Counted from the first letter of the stretch, positions 1 through 8,445 are shown. The stretch is 64,000 nt of DNA from Bacteroidetes bacterium UBA1312 (GCA_002307135.1 DBTQ01000034.1:124001-188000); one strand, 5' to 3'. The notes: generated by a model not told the origin, from the letters alone. Made by a program: numbers and translations.

Positions 1-725
1 CACTCAGCGAAGCTGAAAAGAAGGAAGTATTAGCACATATTGTCAAACATAACAACAAGCGTGTACCTATAGTATGTGGTATGGGTGGAAATAATACTGC
101 CGAAGTTGTACGCTTAATAAACGAATATAATCTTGATGGGGTTTCCGGGCTGTTAAGTGTTTCGCCCTATTACAATAAACCAACACAAGAAGGCATTTAC
201 CAGCATTTCAAAGCGATTGCAGAGGCAACTAAATTGCCAATCATTTTATACAATGTGCCGGGTCGTACTTCAGGCAACATTTTACCTGCCACTACCGTTC
301 GCTTGGCAAACGATTTTAAAAACATAGTAGCGATTAAAGAAGCGTCTGGTAATATGACACAATGTATGGAGTTAGTACAAATGGCTCCTGAACACTTCAC
401 TGTACTCTCCGGCGATGATAATTTAATCGTTCCTCAAGCAGCGATCGGTTTTAAAGGCGTTATTTCTGTCGCAGCCAACTGTTTTACAAAAGACTTTACC
501 AATATGGTAAATGCTGCATTAATCGGCGACTTCAGCACCAGTCGGGCACTTCATTATAAATTACTTAAAGGCATAGACCTGTTATTCGTAGAAGGAAATC
601 CTGCAGGTGTAAAATACGTGTTGCATCAATTGAACATTTGCGAGAATTCATTGCGCTTACCATTAGTACCGGTAAGCAACAACACCGAAAATGCCATTAA
701 AGAATTTTTAAAAACAATTGGATAA
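1..725 (+). CDS. dapA: 4-hydroxy-tetrahydrodipicolinate synthase, 5'-truncated
   Basis: DapA condenses pyruvate with aspartate semialdehyde in the diaminopimelate/lysine branch, in the cytoplasm. The reading frame is open from base 3 to the TAA at 723-725, so about 240 C-terminal residues of a roughly 290-residue enzyme are present and the start lies upstream of the window. The family motif YNVPGRTSGN carries the proton-relay tyrosine, and AIKEASGN carries the Schiff-base lysine. Further on, LSGDDN and GVISVAAN match the TIM-barrel C-terminal half. A strong hairpin follows, so this is the last gene of its transcript. Identification is from motifs and is firm. Confidence 0.95.
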   Translation, partial: LSEAEKKEVLAHIVKHNNKRVPIVCGMGGNNTAEVVRLINEYNLDGVSGLLSVSPYYNKPTQEGIYQHFKAIAEATKLPIILYNVPGRTSGNILPATTVRLANDFKNIVAIKEASGNMTQCMELVQMAPEHFTVLSGDDNLIVPQAAIGFKGVISVAANCFTKDFTNMVNAALIGDFSTSRALHYKLLKGIDLLFVEGNPAGVKYVLHQLNICENSLRLPLVPVSNNTENAIKEFLKTIG

Positions 726-768
726 TTTTTTATTGGGATCGACTATGGGTAGCCCCCATTATATTCTA

Positions 769-812
769 AGCATCAAAAATGCCACCCTTGCGAGGGTGGC
801 ATTTTTGATGCT
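769..812. terminator. Bidirectional terminator between dapA and comM
   Basis: A near-perfect 20-bp inverted repeat (769-788 with 793-812) with a 4-base loop. The GC-rich core GCCACCCT/AGGGTGGC is flanked by A-runs and T-runs on both sides, so it can stop the rightward dapA transcript and the leftward comM transcript. Confidence 0.93.
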
Positions 813-827
813 ATCAATTATCTGATA

Positions 828-2375
828 TTAGCCTGCCCATCCTTCTCTATCGAGGCTTCGATATTGTATAGCTTCTGCAAGGTGCTCTGGTCTTATGTCC
901 TGACTGGCAGCGAGGTCTGCTATAGTTCGCGAGACTTTTAAAATACGGTCATAGGCTCTTGCCGAAAGGTTCAATCGTTCCATAGCAGTCTTTAATAAAT
1001 TAGCACCAACATGACTAATTGTACAGACTTCTTTAAGCAGTTTACTACTCATTTGCGCATTGCTGTAAATACCCGGATACTGCTCAAAACGTTCTGTTTG
1101 TATTGCCCTAGCTTTTATGACTCGCTCCCGCACTTGACTACTATTTTCGGTACCAACAGTCGTTGACGATAATTCAGTAAATGAGACCGGCGTTACCTCT
1201 ACATGCAAATCAATCCTATCCAATAATGGTCCCGATATTTTATTCAAATAGCGCTGTACCATTATTGATGAACAAGTACATTCTTTGTCTGGGTGATTAT
1301 AATAACCACATGGGCAAGGATTCATAGAAGCGATAAGCATAAAGCTTGCAGGAAAGTCAACACTTACTTTGGCACGTGAAATGGTAACGTGCCGTTCTTC
1401 CATGGGTTGCCGCATTACTTCCAATACGGTACGTTTGAATTCGGGTAGTTCATCGAGAAAAAGAACACCATTGTGTGCAAGAGAAATTTCACCAGGTTGA
1501 GGAATACCACCGCCACCTACCAATGCAGCATCGCTGACTGTATGGTGGGGCGACCGAAATGGCCTTTGTGCAACCAACGACGAATTCATCGCTAATTTGC
1601 CGGCTACAGAGTGTATCTTAGTTGTTTCCAACGCCTCCTGCAATGACAATGGGGGTAAGATTGTCGGCAAGCGTTTTGCAAGCATCGTCTTACCTGCACC
1701 AGGAGGGCCAATCAGTATGGCATTATGTCCACCTGCAGCAGCAATTTCCAAAGCACGTTTTACATTTTCCTGACCTTTTACATCGTTGAAATCAAGATCA
1801 AAATTTTGCTGATTTTCAAAAAATTCTTCACGCGTATTGACCACCAATGGTTTTAGGCTTTCCTTGTTGTAAAAGAATTCTACCACTTCACGAATATGTG
1901 TGACACCATATACATCTAGGTTATTTACGAGTGCAGCTTCACGCGCATTCTGCAAAGGCAATATCATTCCTTTAAATTGCTCTGAACGTGCTTGTATAGC
2001 CATTGGTAAAGACCCTTTTATCGGCTGTAAGGAACCATCGAGCGAAAGCTCTCCCATAATAATATAGTCAGCCAAAGCATCATCTGCCATCTGTTTAGAT
2101 GCGGCTAACATACCTATGGCAATTGGTAAGTCATAAGCAGAGCCGGCTTTTCGAATATCTGCCGGTGCCATATTGACTAAAATTTTTGTACGAGGTCTTT
2201 CAAAACCATTATTCTTAATTGCAGAGACTATTCTTTCTATGCTTTCCTTAACTGCATTATCGGGCAGTCCTACAATAAAATAGCCTGTTTGTGAACCAGC
2301 TATCGCATCTACTTCTATGGTAATGGTGATAGCCTCTACTCCATATACCGCACTTCCAAATACTTTTACGAGCAT
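828..2375 (-). CDS. comM: ComM/YifB-family Mg-chelatase-like AAA+ ATPase
   Basis: Members of this family are hexameric AAA+ helicases; ComM promotes branch migration during integration of incoming single-stranded DNA in natural transformation. The 515-residue length is normal. The N-terminal third is the S5-like ChlI domain (VDAIAGSQTGYFIVGLPD, NMAPADIRKAG). Walker A GPPGAGKT is at residues 223-230 and Walker B is FLDELPEF. SMNPCPCGY and the arginine-finger region GPLLDRIDLHVEV follow. ATG start. The gene stands alone and converges on dapA at a shared terminator. comF and radA, also linked to DNA uptake or repair, occur elsewhere in the window. The family is certain; a transformation role is inferred. 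Confidence 0.93.
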   Translation of the reverse strand: MLVKVFGSAVYGVEAITITIEVDAIAGSQTGYFIVGLPDNAVKESIERIVSAIKNNGFERPRTKILVNMAPADIRKAGSAYDLPIAIGMLAASKQMADDALADYIIMGELSLDGSLQPIKGSLPMAIQARSEQFKGMILPLQNAREAALVNNLDVYGVTHIREVVEFFYNKESLKPLVVNTREEFFENQQNFDLDFNDVKGQENVKRALEIAAAGGHNAILIGPPGAGKTMLAKRLPTILPPLSLQEALETTKIHSVAGKLAMNSSLVAQRPFRSPHHTVSDAALVGGGGIPQPGEISLAHNGVLFLDELPEFKRTVLEVMRQPMEERHVTISRAKVSVDFPASFMLIASMNPCPCGYYNHPDKECTCSSIMVQRYLNKISGPLLDRIDLHVEVTPVSFTELSSTTVGTENSSQVRERVIKARAIQTERFEQYPGIYSNAQMSSKLLKEVCTISHVGANLLKTAMERLNLSARAYDRILKVSRTIADLAASQDIRPEHLAEAIQYRSLDREGWAG

Positions 2376-2491
2376 TATACCGTCATGTTATTATTATCTT
2401 CAACTATCTGAAACATGAAGGTAATAAAATAGAATTTATATAAAGACTGGAAAAATAAATTTATTATTAGCCACGTAATTAATAAATTAGG

Positions 2492-3151
2492 TTAAGCATT
2501 CACATAAAAACAGAAAACTTCTTTGGGACCGTGTACGCCTGTTACCAATGTTTTTTCGATGTCGGCAGTGCGGCTAGGGCCTGTCTGCAAGCTAATCATT
2601 GAAGGTGAGTTTTGGGGATATTTCTGTTCAATTAATTTGAATCCATCAAGTATATCGTACACCGTTTGTTGATGATAAGCAACCACTATATGTATCGGGT
2701 GAAAAACAGTACTAACACGACCATCATGTTGTCTGCTACTAATCAAAAAAGAACCAGTACGTGCTATCATAGCTTCACAGGAAGTGATACATGCATCAGC
2801 ACTATCATCTGTGTTATTGCTACTTTGCACAAAGTTCAGTTTATTATTACTGCATATTTGCAACAAACGTTCATCTGCACAAAACAATTTTTGCCATGCC
2901 CTACTTTCGTAAAGGTCATTGATATTTTGTAGTAATTCTTGTTCATTAGCACAATAAACATATTTGCCACCAAGCCCAATAAATTGTGCTGCAAATGTCT
3001 CTTCCATTGATAACTGCATCGACTCAAAAGCATCTGCAACGTTTTGTTTTTCTACATCAGGGAAAGGCATAGATAATGCATGTGCACTTAGCGCCTTTCT
3101 AATTTTCCCTAAAATATTTTCACGTGATGGCGATGTTTTGATACGAGACAT
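2492..3151 (-). CDS. lutC: LUD-domain protein, LutC/YkgG family
   Basis: A 219-residue protein of the LUD superfamily, whose best-known member LutC works with LutA and LutB in oxidation of L-lactate to pyruvate. It shows the family pattern ENILGKIRKAL near the N terminus, ITSCEAMIARTGSFLIS in the middle, and the C-terminal GPSRTADIEKTLVTGVHGPK, which is diagnostic. No lutA or lutB lies next to it: one neighbour is comM and the other is a divergent DUF3820 gene. Either its partners are elsewhere or it acts alone. ATG start; a -7 box is found 21 bases upstream. The family is firm, the lactate role less so. Confidence 0.85.
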   Translation of the reverse strand: MSRIKTSPSRENILGKIRKALSAHALSMPFPDVEKQNVADAFESMQLSMEETFAAQFIGLGGKYVYCANEQELLQNINDLYESRAWQKLFCADERLLQICSNNKLNFVQSSNNTDDSADACITSCEAMIARTGSFLISSRQHDGRVSTVFHPIHIVVAYHQQTVYDILDGFKLIEQKYPQNSPSMISLQTGPSRTADIEKTLVTGVHGPKEVFCFYVNA

Positions 3152-3171
3152 GTACGGTTAGATCTTTCGCT

Positions 3172-3179
3172 CAAAGTTA
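3172..3179 (-). promoter_or_regulatory. Bacteroidota -7 box for the LUD gene
   Basis: Reads TAACTTTG on the minus strand, matching TAnnTTTG, 21 bases before the ATG. No clear -33 TTTG partner is seen. Confidence 0.5.
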
Positions 3180-3201
3180 ATTCAGTTCTTCAAGATTGGG
3201 A

Positions 3202-3209
3202 TACCTTTG
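3202..3209 (+). promoter_or_regulatory. Bacteroidota -7 box for the DUF3820 operon
   Basis: Reads TACCTTTG, 30 bases before the ATG at 3240. It lies back to back with the -7 box of the divergent LUD gene, so both promoters share about 90 bases. Confidence 0.5.
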
Positions 3210-3239
3210 TAAAAGTCCAATACCAAAAATAATTAACTG

Positions 3240-3467
3240 ATGAATGCTGCCGACCCACAAATATTAATTCAACTCGTAGAACAACAAATGCCTTTCGGGA
3301 AATTCAAAGGAAAACTTTTGTGTGAGCTTCCGGTTTCTTATCTGGAGTGGTTTCAACGTAAAGGTTTTCCTGCCGGGAAAATGGGCATATTATTACAAAC
3401 CATGCTCGAAATAAAATCTAATGGCCTCGAATATTTATTGGAACCTTTAAAGAGTAATAGAAAATGA
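3240..3467 (+). CDS. DUF3820 family protein
   Basis: A 75-residue protein with the compact DUF3820 signature: MPFGKFKGKLLCELPVSYLEW, then KGFPAGKMGILLQTMLEIK. Proteins of this family are short, single-domain and of unknown biochemical function; some carry the name putative quorum-sensing-regulated virulence factor, which the sequence here does not support on its own. The stop codon overlaps the ATG of the next gene (ATGA), so the two are probably translationally coupled. Soluble, no signal peptide. Confidence 0.8.
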   Translation: MNAADPQILIQLVEQQMPFGKFKGKLLCELPVSYLEWFQRKGFPAGKMGILLQTMLEIKSNGLEYLLEPLKSNRK

Positions 3468-3940
3468 AATCAGCGAGCATAAGCGAATTAAAAAATGAAT
3501 TGAACGAATTGCCACGAGCCGAAATATTAGCATTATGCTTACGTTTGCTGAAATACAAAAAAGAAAACAAAGAACTAGCGTCCTACCTTCTTTTCGAAGC
3601 ACATAATGAGGCGCAGTTTATTAAAAATATAAAAGAAGAAGTGGACGAATTATTTCTTAATATCAACAGTAGTAACCTCTATCTTGCAAAGAAGACTTTA
3701 CGCAAAATTCTAAGCGTCATTAACAAGCATATCAAATATTCAAGCAAGAAGGACACAGAAATAGAACTACTTCTTTACTTTTGTAATAAGCTCAAGTATT
3801 CAAAAATTCCTTTTCATAAAAGTACGAGCCTCAATAATATCTATCAAAGGCAAATAGTAAAAATTAAAAAAACTGTCGCCACATTGCATGAAGATTTACA
3901 AGCGGATTATGACTATTATCTTGAAGATTTGATGAATTAG
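3464..3940 (+). CDS. DUF6155-like small helical protein
   Basis: A 158-residue lysine- and leucine-rich protein with no signal peptide or membrane segment. The N terminus has the pattern SELKNELNELPRAEILALCL followed by LKYKKENKELASYLLFEA, which I associate with the Bacteroidota family DUF6155. The rest is predicted mostly helical (LFLNINSSNLYLAKKTLRKI, an HEAT-like feel). It overlaps the DUF3820 gene by 4 bases and converges on the response regulator gene 22 bases downstream. The function is unknown; the family assignment is from memory of the N-terminal motif and is moderately sure. Confidence 0.7.
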   Translation: MKSASISELKNELNELPRAEILALCLRLLKYKKENKELASYLLFEAHNEAQFIKNIKEEVDELFLNINSSNLYLAKKTLRKILSVINKHIKYSSKKDTEIELLLYFCNKLKYSKIPFHKSTSLNNIYQRQIVKIKKTVATLHEDLQADYDYYLEDLMN

Positions 3941-3962
3941 AATATTGAAATTATAGGAAACC

Positions 3963-4631
3963 CTATTCATCGATATTTACAAGCTTATGCTTAATGGCAT
4001 ACATAACCAATCCTATCCTGTTTTTTACATCCAGTTTATTGAATAAATTATCTCTATAACCATCAACGGTTTTGGGACTTATACACATTACATCAGCTAT
4101 TTCTCGATAAGTCATTTCAGTACACGCCAAACGCAGAAATTCCATCTCGGTTTGTTTCATTCCGTTGATAGGCAATGCAGTATCGGTTTTCGGCTTATCT
4201 GTTTGAGTAAGATTAGTAATTAATTTAGAAGCAACCAAATCAGTATAATAATACCCTTTTCTTATCACCTCATCTAGTGCTGTTAATAGTTCATCTGAAT
4301 CTATATCTTTTATTAAATACCCTTTAGCTCCAAGCCGCAACATTTTGATAATAGATTCTTCATCATCATTCATTGTTAAGGCTACAAAAGCCACCTCCGG
4401 ATGATTTTTTTGTAACCAGGCGGCGGTTTCAAAACCATTCATAATAGGCATATTTATATCCAATAGAATAAGATCCGGTATATTTTTCTTGTGCGCAAAC
4501 TTGCTCACCAGTTCTTTCCCGTTACGTACTTCGTACAAAATATTATACTGAGGCAAAGCATTAATTAAGCCGGCAATTGCTTCAGATACAATTTGATGAT
4601 CGTCAACTATGGCAATGCTATACTGTGTCAT
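3963..4631 (-). CDS. NarL/FixJ-type response regulator
   Basis: A 222-residue two-domain transcription factor. The receiver domain has the acidic pair D10-D11, phospho-acceptor D58 in LILLDINMP, the switch threonine in ALTMND, and the lysine in GYLIKD. The C-terminal LuxR-type helix-turn-helix reads TYREIADVMCISPKTVDGYR. Its ATG lies 14 bases inside the upstream histidine kinase gene, so the two are a translationally coupled pair at the end of a four-gene leftward operon. Its target is unknown; autoregulation through the repeats at 6938-6981 is possible but untested. Confidence 0.92.
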   Translation of the reverse strand: MTQYSIAIVDDHQIVSEAIAGLINALPQYNILYEVRNGKELVSKFAHKKNIPDLILLDINMPIMNGFETAAWLQKNHPEVAFVALTMNDDEESIIKMLRLGAKGYLIKDIDSDELLTALDEVIRKGYYYTDLVASKLITNLTQTDKPKTDTALPINGMKQTEMEFLRLACTEMTYREIADVMCISPKTVDGYRDNLFNKLDVKNRIGLVMYAIKHKLVNIDE

Positions 4632-5400
4632 TTTGATTTGTTTTTAAATTCAGAATAATCTTTGTTCCTCTTCCAGATTCAGACAACAACTGATAATTGG
4701 CACCAATCATTTGTGCCCTGTTTTCAATATTAATAAGTCCATTTCCTTTGATGACATTATTCTTATCAAAGCCTTTTCCATCATCACTTATTTGCAAACT
4801 AAATAATTGAGGTTGATAATTCAATTTAAAATAAAGGTTTTCGCAACCTGAATATTTCAAAGCATTAGACATAAATTCCTGAATAATCCTGAAGCATATC
4901 AATTCGTGATCTTTATCAAAGTTATATACTATTCCTTCTATAATCAGATGTGCTTTTATAACGCCAGTTTTTTCAATCAATTGCATCTCTTGTTCAACCA
5001 ATTCTGTAAAAGATGATTTTTTCGCAAACTCGCCTTTATTCAAAGATTTTGATAATAGCCTCAACTCTTCAAGCGCTTTACCAGCAATATTATTTACCTC
5101 AGCCAGCTTATCATTATCTATTGTTTTGAGTAATTCTTTCAAATGTATTCTGGTTACGGTAAGCAATTGGCCAATATTATCATGCAATTCTTGCCCTACA
5201 TACCTAAGCGTTTGATCCTTAATTTCCATTTGGGTACTATATAATTCTTTCTCGTACTTCTCTTTGAGTTTTATTTTTTCCTTAAAATTTTTATTGCTTG
5301 TTCGGACAAAAAACAACAGAAAAAGCATCAGACCTATGCTAATAAGCAATATCGTAATGCTTGCAGAAAATACGAGAAAAATTATTTCTTTATCGTCCAT
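4618..5400 (-). CDS. HisKA_3-type sensor histidine kinase with one membrane helix
   Basis: A 260-residue kinase with an N-terminal hydrophobic helix (about residues 6-32) and a charged coiled-coil linker. The HisKA_3 phosphorylation motif is QELHDNIGQLLTVTRIHL, with the histidine near residue 74. The HATPase domain has the N-box EFMSNALKYSG and G-box ISDDGKGFD. There is no periplasmic sensory domain, so input probably comes from the membrane protein encoded just upstream, with which it overlaps by 19 bases. It overlaps the response regulator by 14 bases. Family and role are firm; the signal is unknown. Confidence 0.9.
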   Translation of the reverse strand: MDDKEIIFLVFSASITILLISIGLMLFLLFFVRTSNKNFKEKIKLKEKYEKELYSTQMEIKDQTLRYVGQELHDNIGQLLTVTRIHLKELLKTIDNDKLAEVNNIAGKALEELRLLSKSLNKGEFAKKSSFTELVEQEMQLIEKTGVIKAHLIIEGIVYNFDKDHELICFRIIQEFMSNALKYSGCENLYFKLNYQPQLFSLQISDDGKGFDKNNVIKGNGLINIENRAQMIGANYQLLSESGRGTKIILNLKTNQNDTV

Positions 5401-6041
5401 ATAATACCAAAAGAATAAAGAGAATAAAAAATGATGCTTACAATCAGTTTGAGATTGATTATAACATATACTTTGGCCATTTCAGAATTATGTTCAACGA
5501 AATAATTCAACAAAGTCATAACTGGTATTTCGTTTGCATAAAAAATAAATAACCCCACACTAATATAAAACAAATAGCTTTTATAAAAATTATTTTGAGC
5601 TCCATTTTTAAGCCCCTCATAAAAAAACATGAGAATACTTGCCAAAATAAAAATACCTCCCAGCACTATGGACTTAGTAGGAAAAGTATAAGTAAGGGGT
5701 TGTAAAAAAAATGCTGCGCCAATAGAGAATAAAATAAAGAAAATAAGCATTGCTGCAATCCATCTCTTCAGCAATAACGATGTTACTGATAAGTAATAAA
5801 TTAAAAGATAAATCATCACCTCTAAGAGCATTTCAATATTTTGAACTACAAAAATATTAGAGGCAGAAGGAAAGAAATTTTTGAATTTCCCTAATGTTTC
5901 AGTGACCACTATTATACTCATCAATGTCAAAAGTAAAAAGCTGATCTTATTCTTTTTTTGGGTATAGAGCGCTATGGTAGTGAAATAAGCAAATACCTCA
6001 CTACCATAGCTCAAACCATGCAATATTTTATCCAAATTCAT
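5382..6041 (-). CDS. Seven-helix membrane protein of a two-component operon
   Basis: A 219-residue protein with about seven hydrophobic segments and short loops, and no signal peptide or recognised catalytic motif. Segments include FLLLTLMSIIVVTETLG, IEMLLEVMIYLLIYYL and LGGIFILASILMFFYEGL. It sits between a lipoprotein gene (9-base gap upstream) and the histidine kinase (19-base overlap), which argues that it senses a signal or passes it to the kinase, whose own sensor region is only one helix. I do not recognise a named family. The membrane topology is by eye. Confidence 0.75.
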   Translation of the reverse strand: MNLDKILHGLSYGSEVFAYFTTIALYTQKKNKISFLLLTLMSIIVVTETLGKFKNFFPSASNIFVVQNIEMLLEVMIYLLIYYLSVTSLLLKRWIAAMLIFFILFSIGAAFFLQPLTYTFPTKSIVLGGIFILASILMFFYEGLKNGAQNNFYKSYLFYISVGLFIFYANEIPVMTLLNYFVEHNSEMAKVYVIINLKLIVSIIFYSLYSFGIIWTIKK

Positions 6042-6050
6042 AAAGGGTTA

Positions 6051-6737
6051 CTATTGATCCGCTATCTGTAGCAGCGTATTATCTATACAGCCTCTAAAAG
6101 GCGGGCAAAGTTCATTGTGGTTTTCCATCGGTGAGGTGGATCCACAATTATTGGGAACAAAGATTAATTCTCCCCTCCCTACAAAATCGTTTGCATTAAT
6201 TTGCACACCACAAGGATGACCAATACTATAATAGTCTCTTCTATTCACATCCTGAATACTATTACCCACTACCGGTACCAATGCAAGAGAATGACATCCG
6301 GAATAATCTTCAAATACATTCCCCGTTTTGTGATCCTGTAAATATGCTTCTGTTTTCTTTTCTCCGGGATAATTAATATAATAAACTCTCACAGAAGTAA
6401 CTTTTAATCCGTCTTTTTTCGCACCTGCCTTAGCAACAGCAATAAAATTTTCGAGCTGATCTATACTAATTTCCATGAAACGTGCATCATTCTGCCCGTT
6501 TGCAGGGTTAGACGTTTTAGACCATACTTGATCTTTATAATTTTTAATCAACTGTATCATCATATTGGGCGGTACACCACAGAAGGTTTTGACCAAACTA
6601 TCACTTGTGTTATTTCCCGTTTGTCCAGTTGAATCAACGGTGGTGCCTCCATTTTGAGTAGTTGGCGTATCACATGCCACGAATCCTAAACATATTACCG
6701 AAAGTGTGGCAATCGTGTGTTGAAGTTTCTTTTTCAT
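6051..6737 (-). CDS. Exported lipoprotein of the two-component operon
   Basis: About 228 residues. I place the start at the ATG at 6735-6737, because the frame then opens directly on a lipoprotein signal peptide (MKKKLQHTIATLSVI... LGFVAC). An upstream in-frame ATG at 6771-6773 would add 12 residues that break this pattern. After the lipid-anchor cysteine comes a Thr/Ser/Asn/Gly-rich linker, then a folded domain with several cysteines near the C terminus (NNCGSTSP, ELCPPFRGC). It is the first gene of the operon with the membrane protein, kinase and regulator, so it may be the periplasmic or outer-membrane input. Unknown function. Confidence 0.75.
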   Translation of the reverse strand: MKKKLQHTIATLSVICLGFVACDTPTTQNGGTTVDSTGQTGNNTSDSLVKTFCGVPPNMMIQLIKNYKDQVWSKTSNPANGQNDARFMEISIDQLENFIAVAKAGAKKDGLKVTSVRVYYINYPGEKKTEAYLQDHKTGNVFEDYSGCHSLALVPVVGNSIQDVNRRDYYSIGHPCGVQINANDFVGRGELIFVPNNCGSTSPMENHNELCPPFRGCIDNTLLQIADQ

Positions 6738-6937
6738 TTTAATTTTTTTTGAGTAGGTGTATAATATTTGCATGAAACAAATGTATTAACAATACTATTA
6801 ACAAAATAGAACCAATAGTAATTATTGCTCGATTACTCAAAATGAAAACCGACGAAAGCACAGAAAACAATAGTTTCCAGTGACTTTGGTCATTTAATCA
6901 TAATTATAAAAAAACAGGAAAAGTCCTTTTTTAAAAA

Positions 6938-6981
6938 GGTGCTTTCACTATATGAAAAGGGTGTTTTCACTATAGAAAAAA
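6938..6981. repeat. Tandem palindromic 22-base repeat, candidate operator
   Basis: Two adjacent copies of GGTGYTTTCACTATATGAAAAG, the second missing one T. Copy 1 contains the perfect dyad TTTCA-N5-TGAAA (6943-6957); copy 2 has TTTC-N6-GAAA. A period of about 22 bases puts both copies on the same face of the helix, as expected for a cooperatively bound regulator. It lies about 200 bases before the two-component operon and about 260 bases before the C1 peptidase gene. Confidence 0.5.
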
Positions 6982-7091
6982 TGACTCATTTACACTTGTT
7001 TTGTAATAGCAATATTTCTAGCGCCGGCGGATTAATTAAAACGTCAATACAGCGATTTATATAAAGATGTTTGTTTGTTAGATTAAAATAG

Positions 7092-7120
7092 AGGTTACTT
7101 TTTTAAGTAACCTTTTCTTT
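7092..7120 (+). terminator. Orphan terminator-like hairpin
   Basis: Stem AGGTTACTT (7092-7100) pairs with AAGTAACCT (7105-7113) across a TTTT loop, followed by TTTCTTT. The T-tract favours the plus strand. No coding gene lies upstream on that strand for about 3.1 kb, so it may end a small RNA or attenuate the peptidase leader. Confidence 0.55.
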
Positions 7121-7240
7121 ATTACCTCAACAGCAAACGTCATAAGTAATATATCCCCCAATTATTCACCCATGCGCTTGTTTCAATTGTCAGATAGGCG
7201 TATTAACTTAGCGCTTCTATTTCTTAATCAAAAACAATCA

Positions 7241-8422
7241 ATGAAAAAATTATTATTAATGGCAGTGATGGCTTTGCCAATAGTAGCTGTAGCACAAGAC
7301 GACCTCGTAAAAAAGTTGGATAAGAATACCAGCGACAGCTCCAAAAACAAATTTAAATTCACTAAAATTATTGACCTCGAAAATACACCTCCTAAAAATC
7401 AAGCTAGTTCAGGTACTTGTTGGAGCTATTCTACAAACTCCTTTCTCGAAAGCGAGATGTTACGCTCGGGTAAGGCACCCGTTGAGTTAGCACAAATATA
7501 CTCTGCCCGTTGCGTTTATAGTGACAAAGCGGACAATTATGTGCGTATGCATGGTGCAGTGAGCTGGGGTGATGGTGGTGCTTGCCACGATGTAATAAAT
7601 ATGTATGCCAAATATGGTGCAATGCCACAATCTGTATATACAGGTTTACATTACGGTACAACCAAAAATAAATTTGCAGAAATGCAAGCCGTGCTGGAAG
7701 GAATGCTACAAGCTTTTGTAAAAAATCCAAATGGTACATTAAGCCCCAATTGGAAAAAAGCCTTTGAAGCTGTAATGGATACTTACTTAGGAGAAGTACC
7801 TAAAACATTTAAATGGAACGGTAAAACCTATACTCCGCGTAGCTTTGCTGACGAAGTTGTAGGTTTAAATCCTAAAGATTATATCGAAATGTCTTCTTTT
7901 ACGGACAAACCTTATTACAAAAAAACAATGCTCATGGTACCCGACAACTGGAGCTTTGATAAAGTATATAATGTAAAGATGAATGACATTACCAAGATTA
8001 TTGACAACGCATTAAAAAATGGATATACTGTTGCTTGGGCTACTGATGTAAGCGAAAAATCTTTTAGCTGGAAAAATGGCGTAGCTTATGTACCTGAAAA
8101 AGAATATGACGACATGAGCGATAGTGAAAAGACGAGCATGTTCAAAGGACCAAAACCTGAAAGAGTAATAACTCCAGAAATGCGTCAAACAGCCTTTGAT
8201 AACTATAGTACCACCGATGACCATGGCATGCATATTGTCGGATTGGCAAAAGACCAAAATGGCAGACAATATTATATCGTTAAAAACTCATGGGGCGACA
8301 AAAATGACTACAAAGGTTACTTGTATGTTACAAAAGCTTTCGTGCAATACAAAACAACGGCTTTCCTACTAAATAAAAACGGAATCCCGAGTGATTTGCA
8401 AGAGAAAATGAACATCGACTAA
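7241..8422 (+). CDS. Exported C1B papain-like peptidase (bleomycin hydrolase/aminopeptidase C family)
   Basis: A 393-residue thiol peptidase. The ATG at 7241 is chosen because it opens on a signal peptide (MKKLLLMAVMALPIVAVAQ); an in-frame ATG at 7172 would put 23 extra residues before it. Catalytic Cys60 sits in SSGTCWSYSTN, His331 in GMHIVGLA and Asn349 in IVKNSWG, all at the spacing of the bleomycin hydrolase branch. Unlike cytosolic PepC/bleomycin hydrolases this one is predicted to be exported, so it probably trims peptides in the periplasm or at the surface. It is a single-gene transcript ended by a strong hairpin. Confidence 0.9.
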   Translation: MKKLLLMAVMALPIVAVAQDDLVKKLDKNTSDSSKNKFKFTKIIDLENTPPKNQASSGTCWSYSTNSFLESEMLRSGKAPVELAQIYSARCVYSDKADNYVRMHGAVSWGDGGACHDVINMYAKYGAMPQSVYTGLHYGTTKNKFAEMQAVLEGMLQAFVKNPNGTLSPNWKKAFEAVMDTYLGEVPKTFKWNGKTYTPRSFADEVVGLNPKDYIEMSSFTDKPYYKKTMLMVPDNWSFDKVYNVKMNDITKIIDNALKNGYTVAWATDVSEKSFSWKNGVAYVPEKEYDDMSDSEKTSMFKGPKPERVITPEMRQTAFDNYSTTDDHGMHIVGLAKDQNGRQYYIVKNSWGDKNDYKGYLYVTKAFVQYKTTAFLLNKNGIPSDLQEKMNID

Positions 8423-8445
8423 AAACTTAAAATCCAACAAAAAAG

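Larger units (their letters stand above)
6738..7240. other. 503-base intergenic region between divergent operons
   Basis: The longest gene-free stretch of the window. It separates the leftward lipoprotein operon from the rightward C1 peptidase gene. It holds a pair of 22-base direct repeats (6938-6981), each an inverted repeat, and a terminator-like hairpin at 7092-7120 with no gene before it on the plus strand. No convincing open frame was found. AT content is high, apart from GCGCCGGCGG at 7020-7029. Confidence 0.7.

Noticed and set aside
3240..3467. Quorum-sensing virulence factor label for the DUF3820 gene
   Set aside because: The name comes from a distant family annotation; nothing in the sequence or context supports it.
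7172..7240. Earlier ATG for the C1 peptidase
   Set aside because: It would place 23 extra residues before a complete signal peptide, which would then not be N-terminal.
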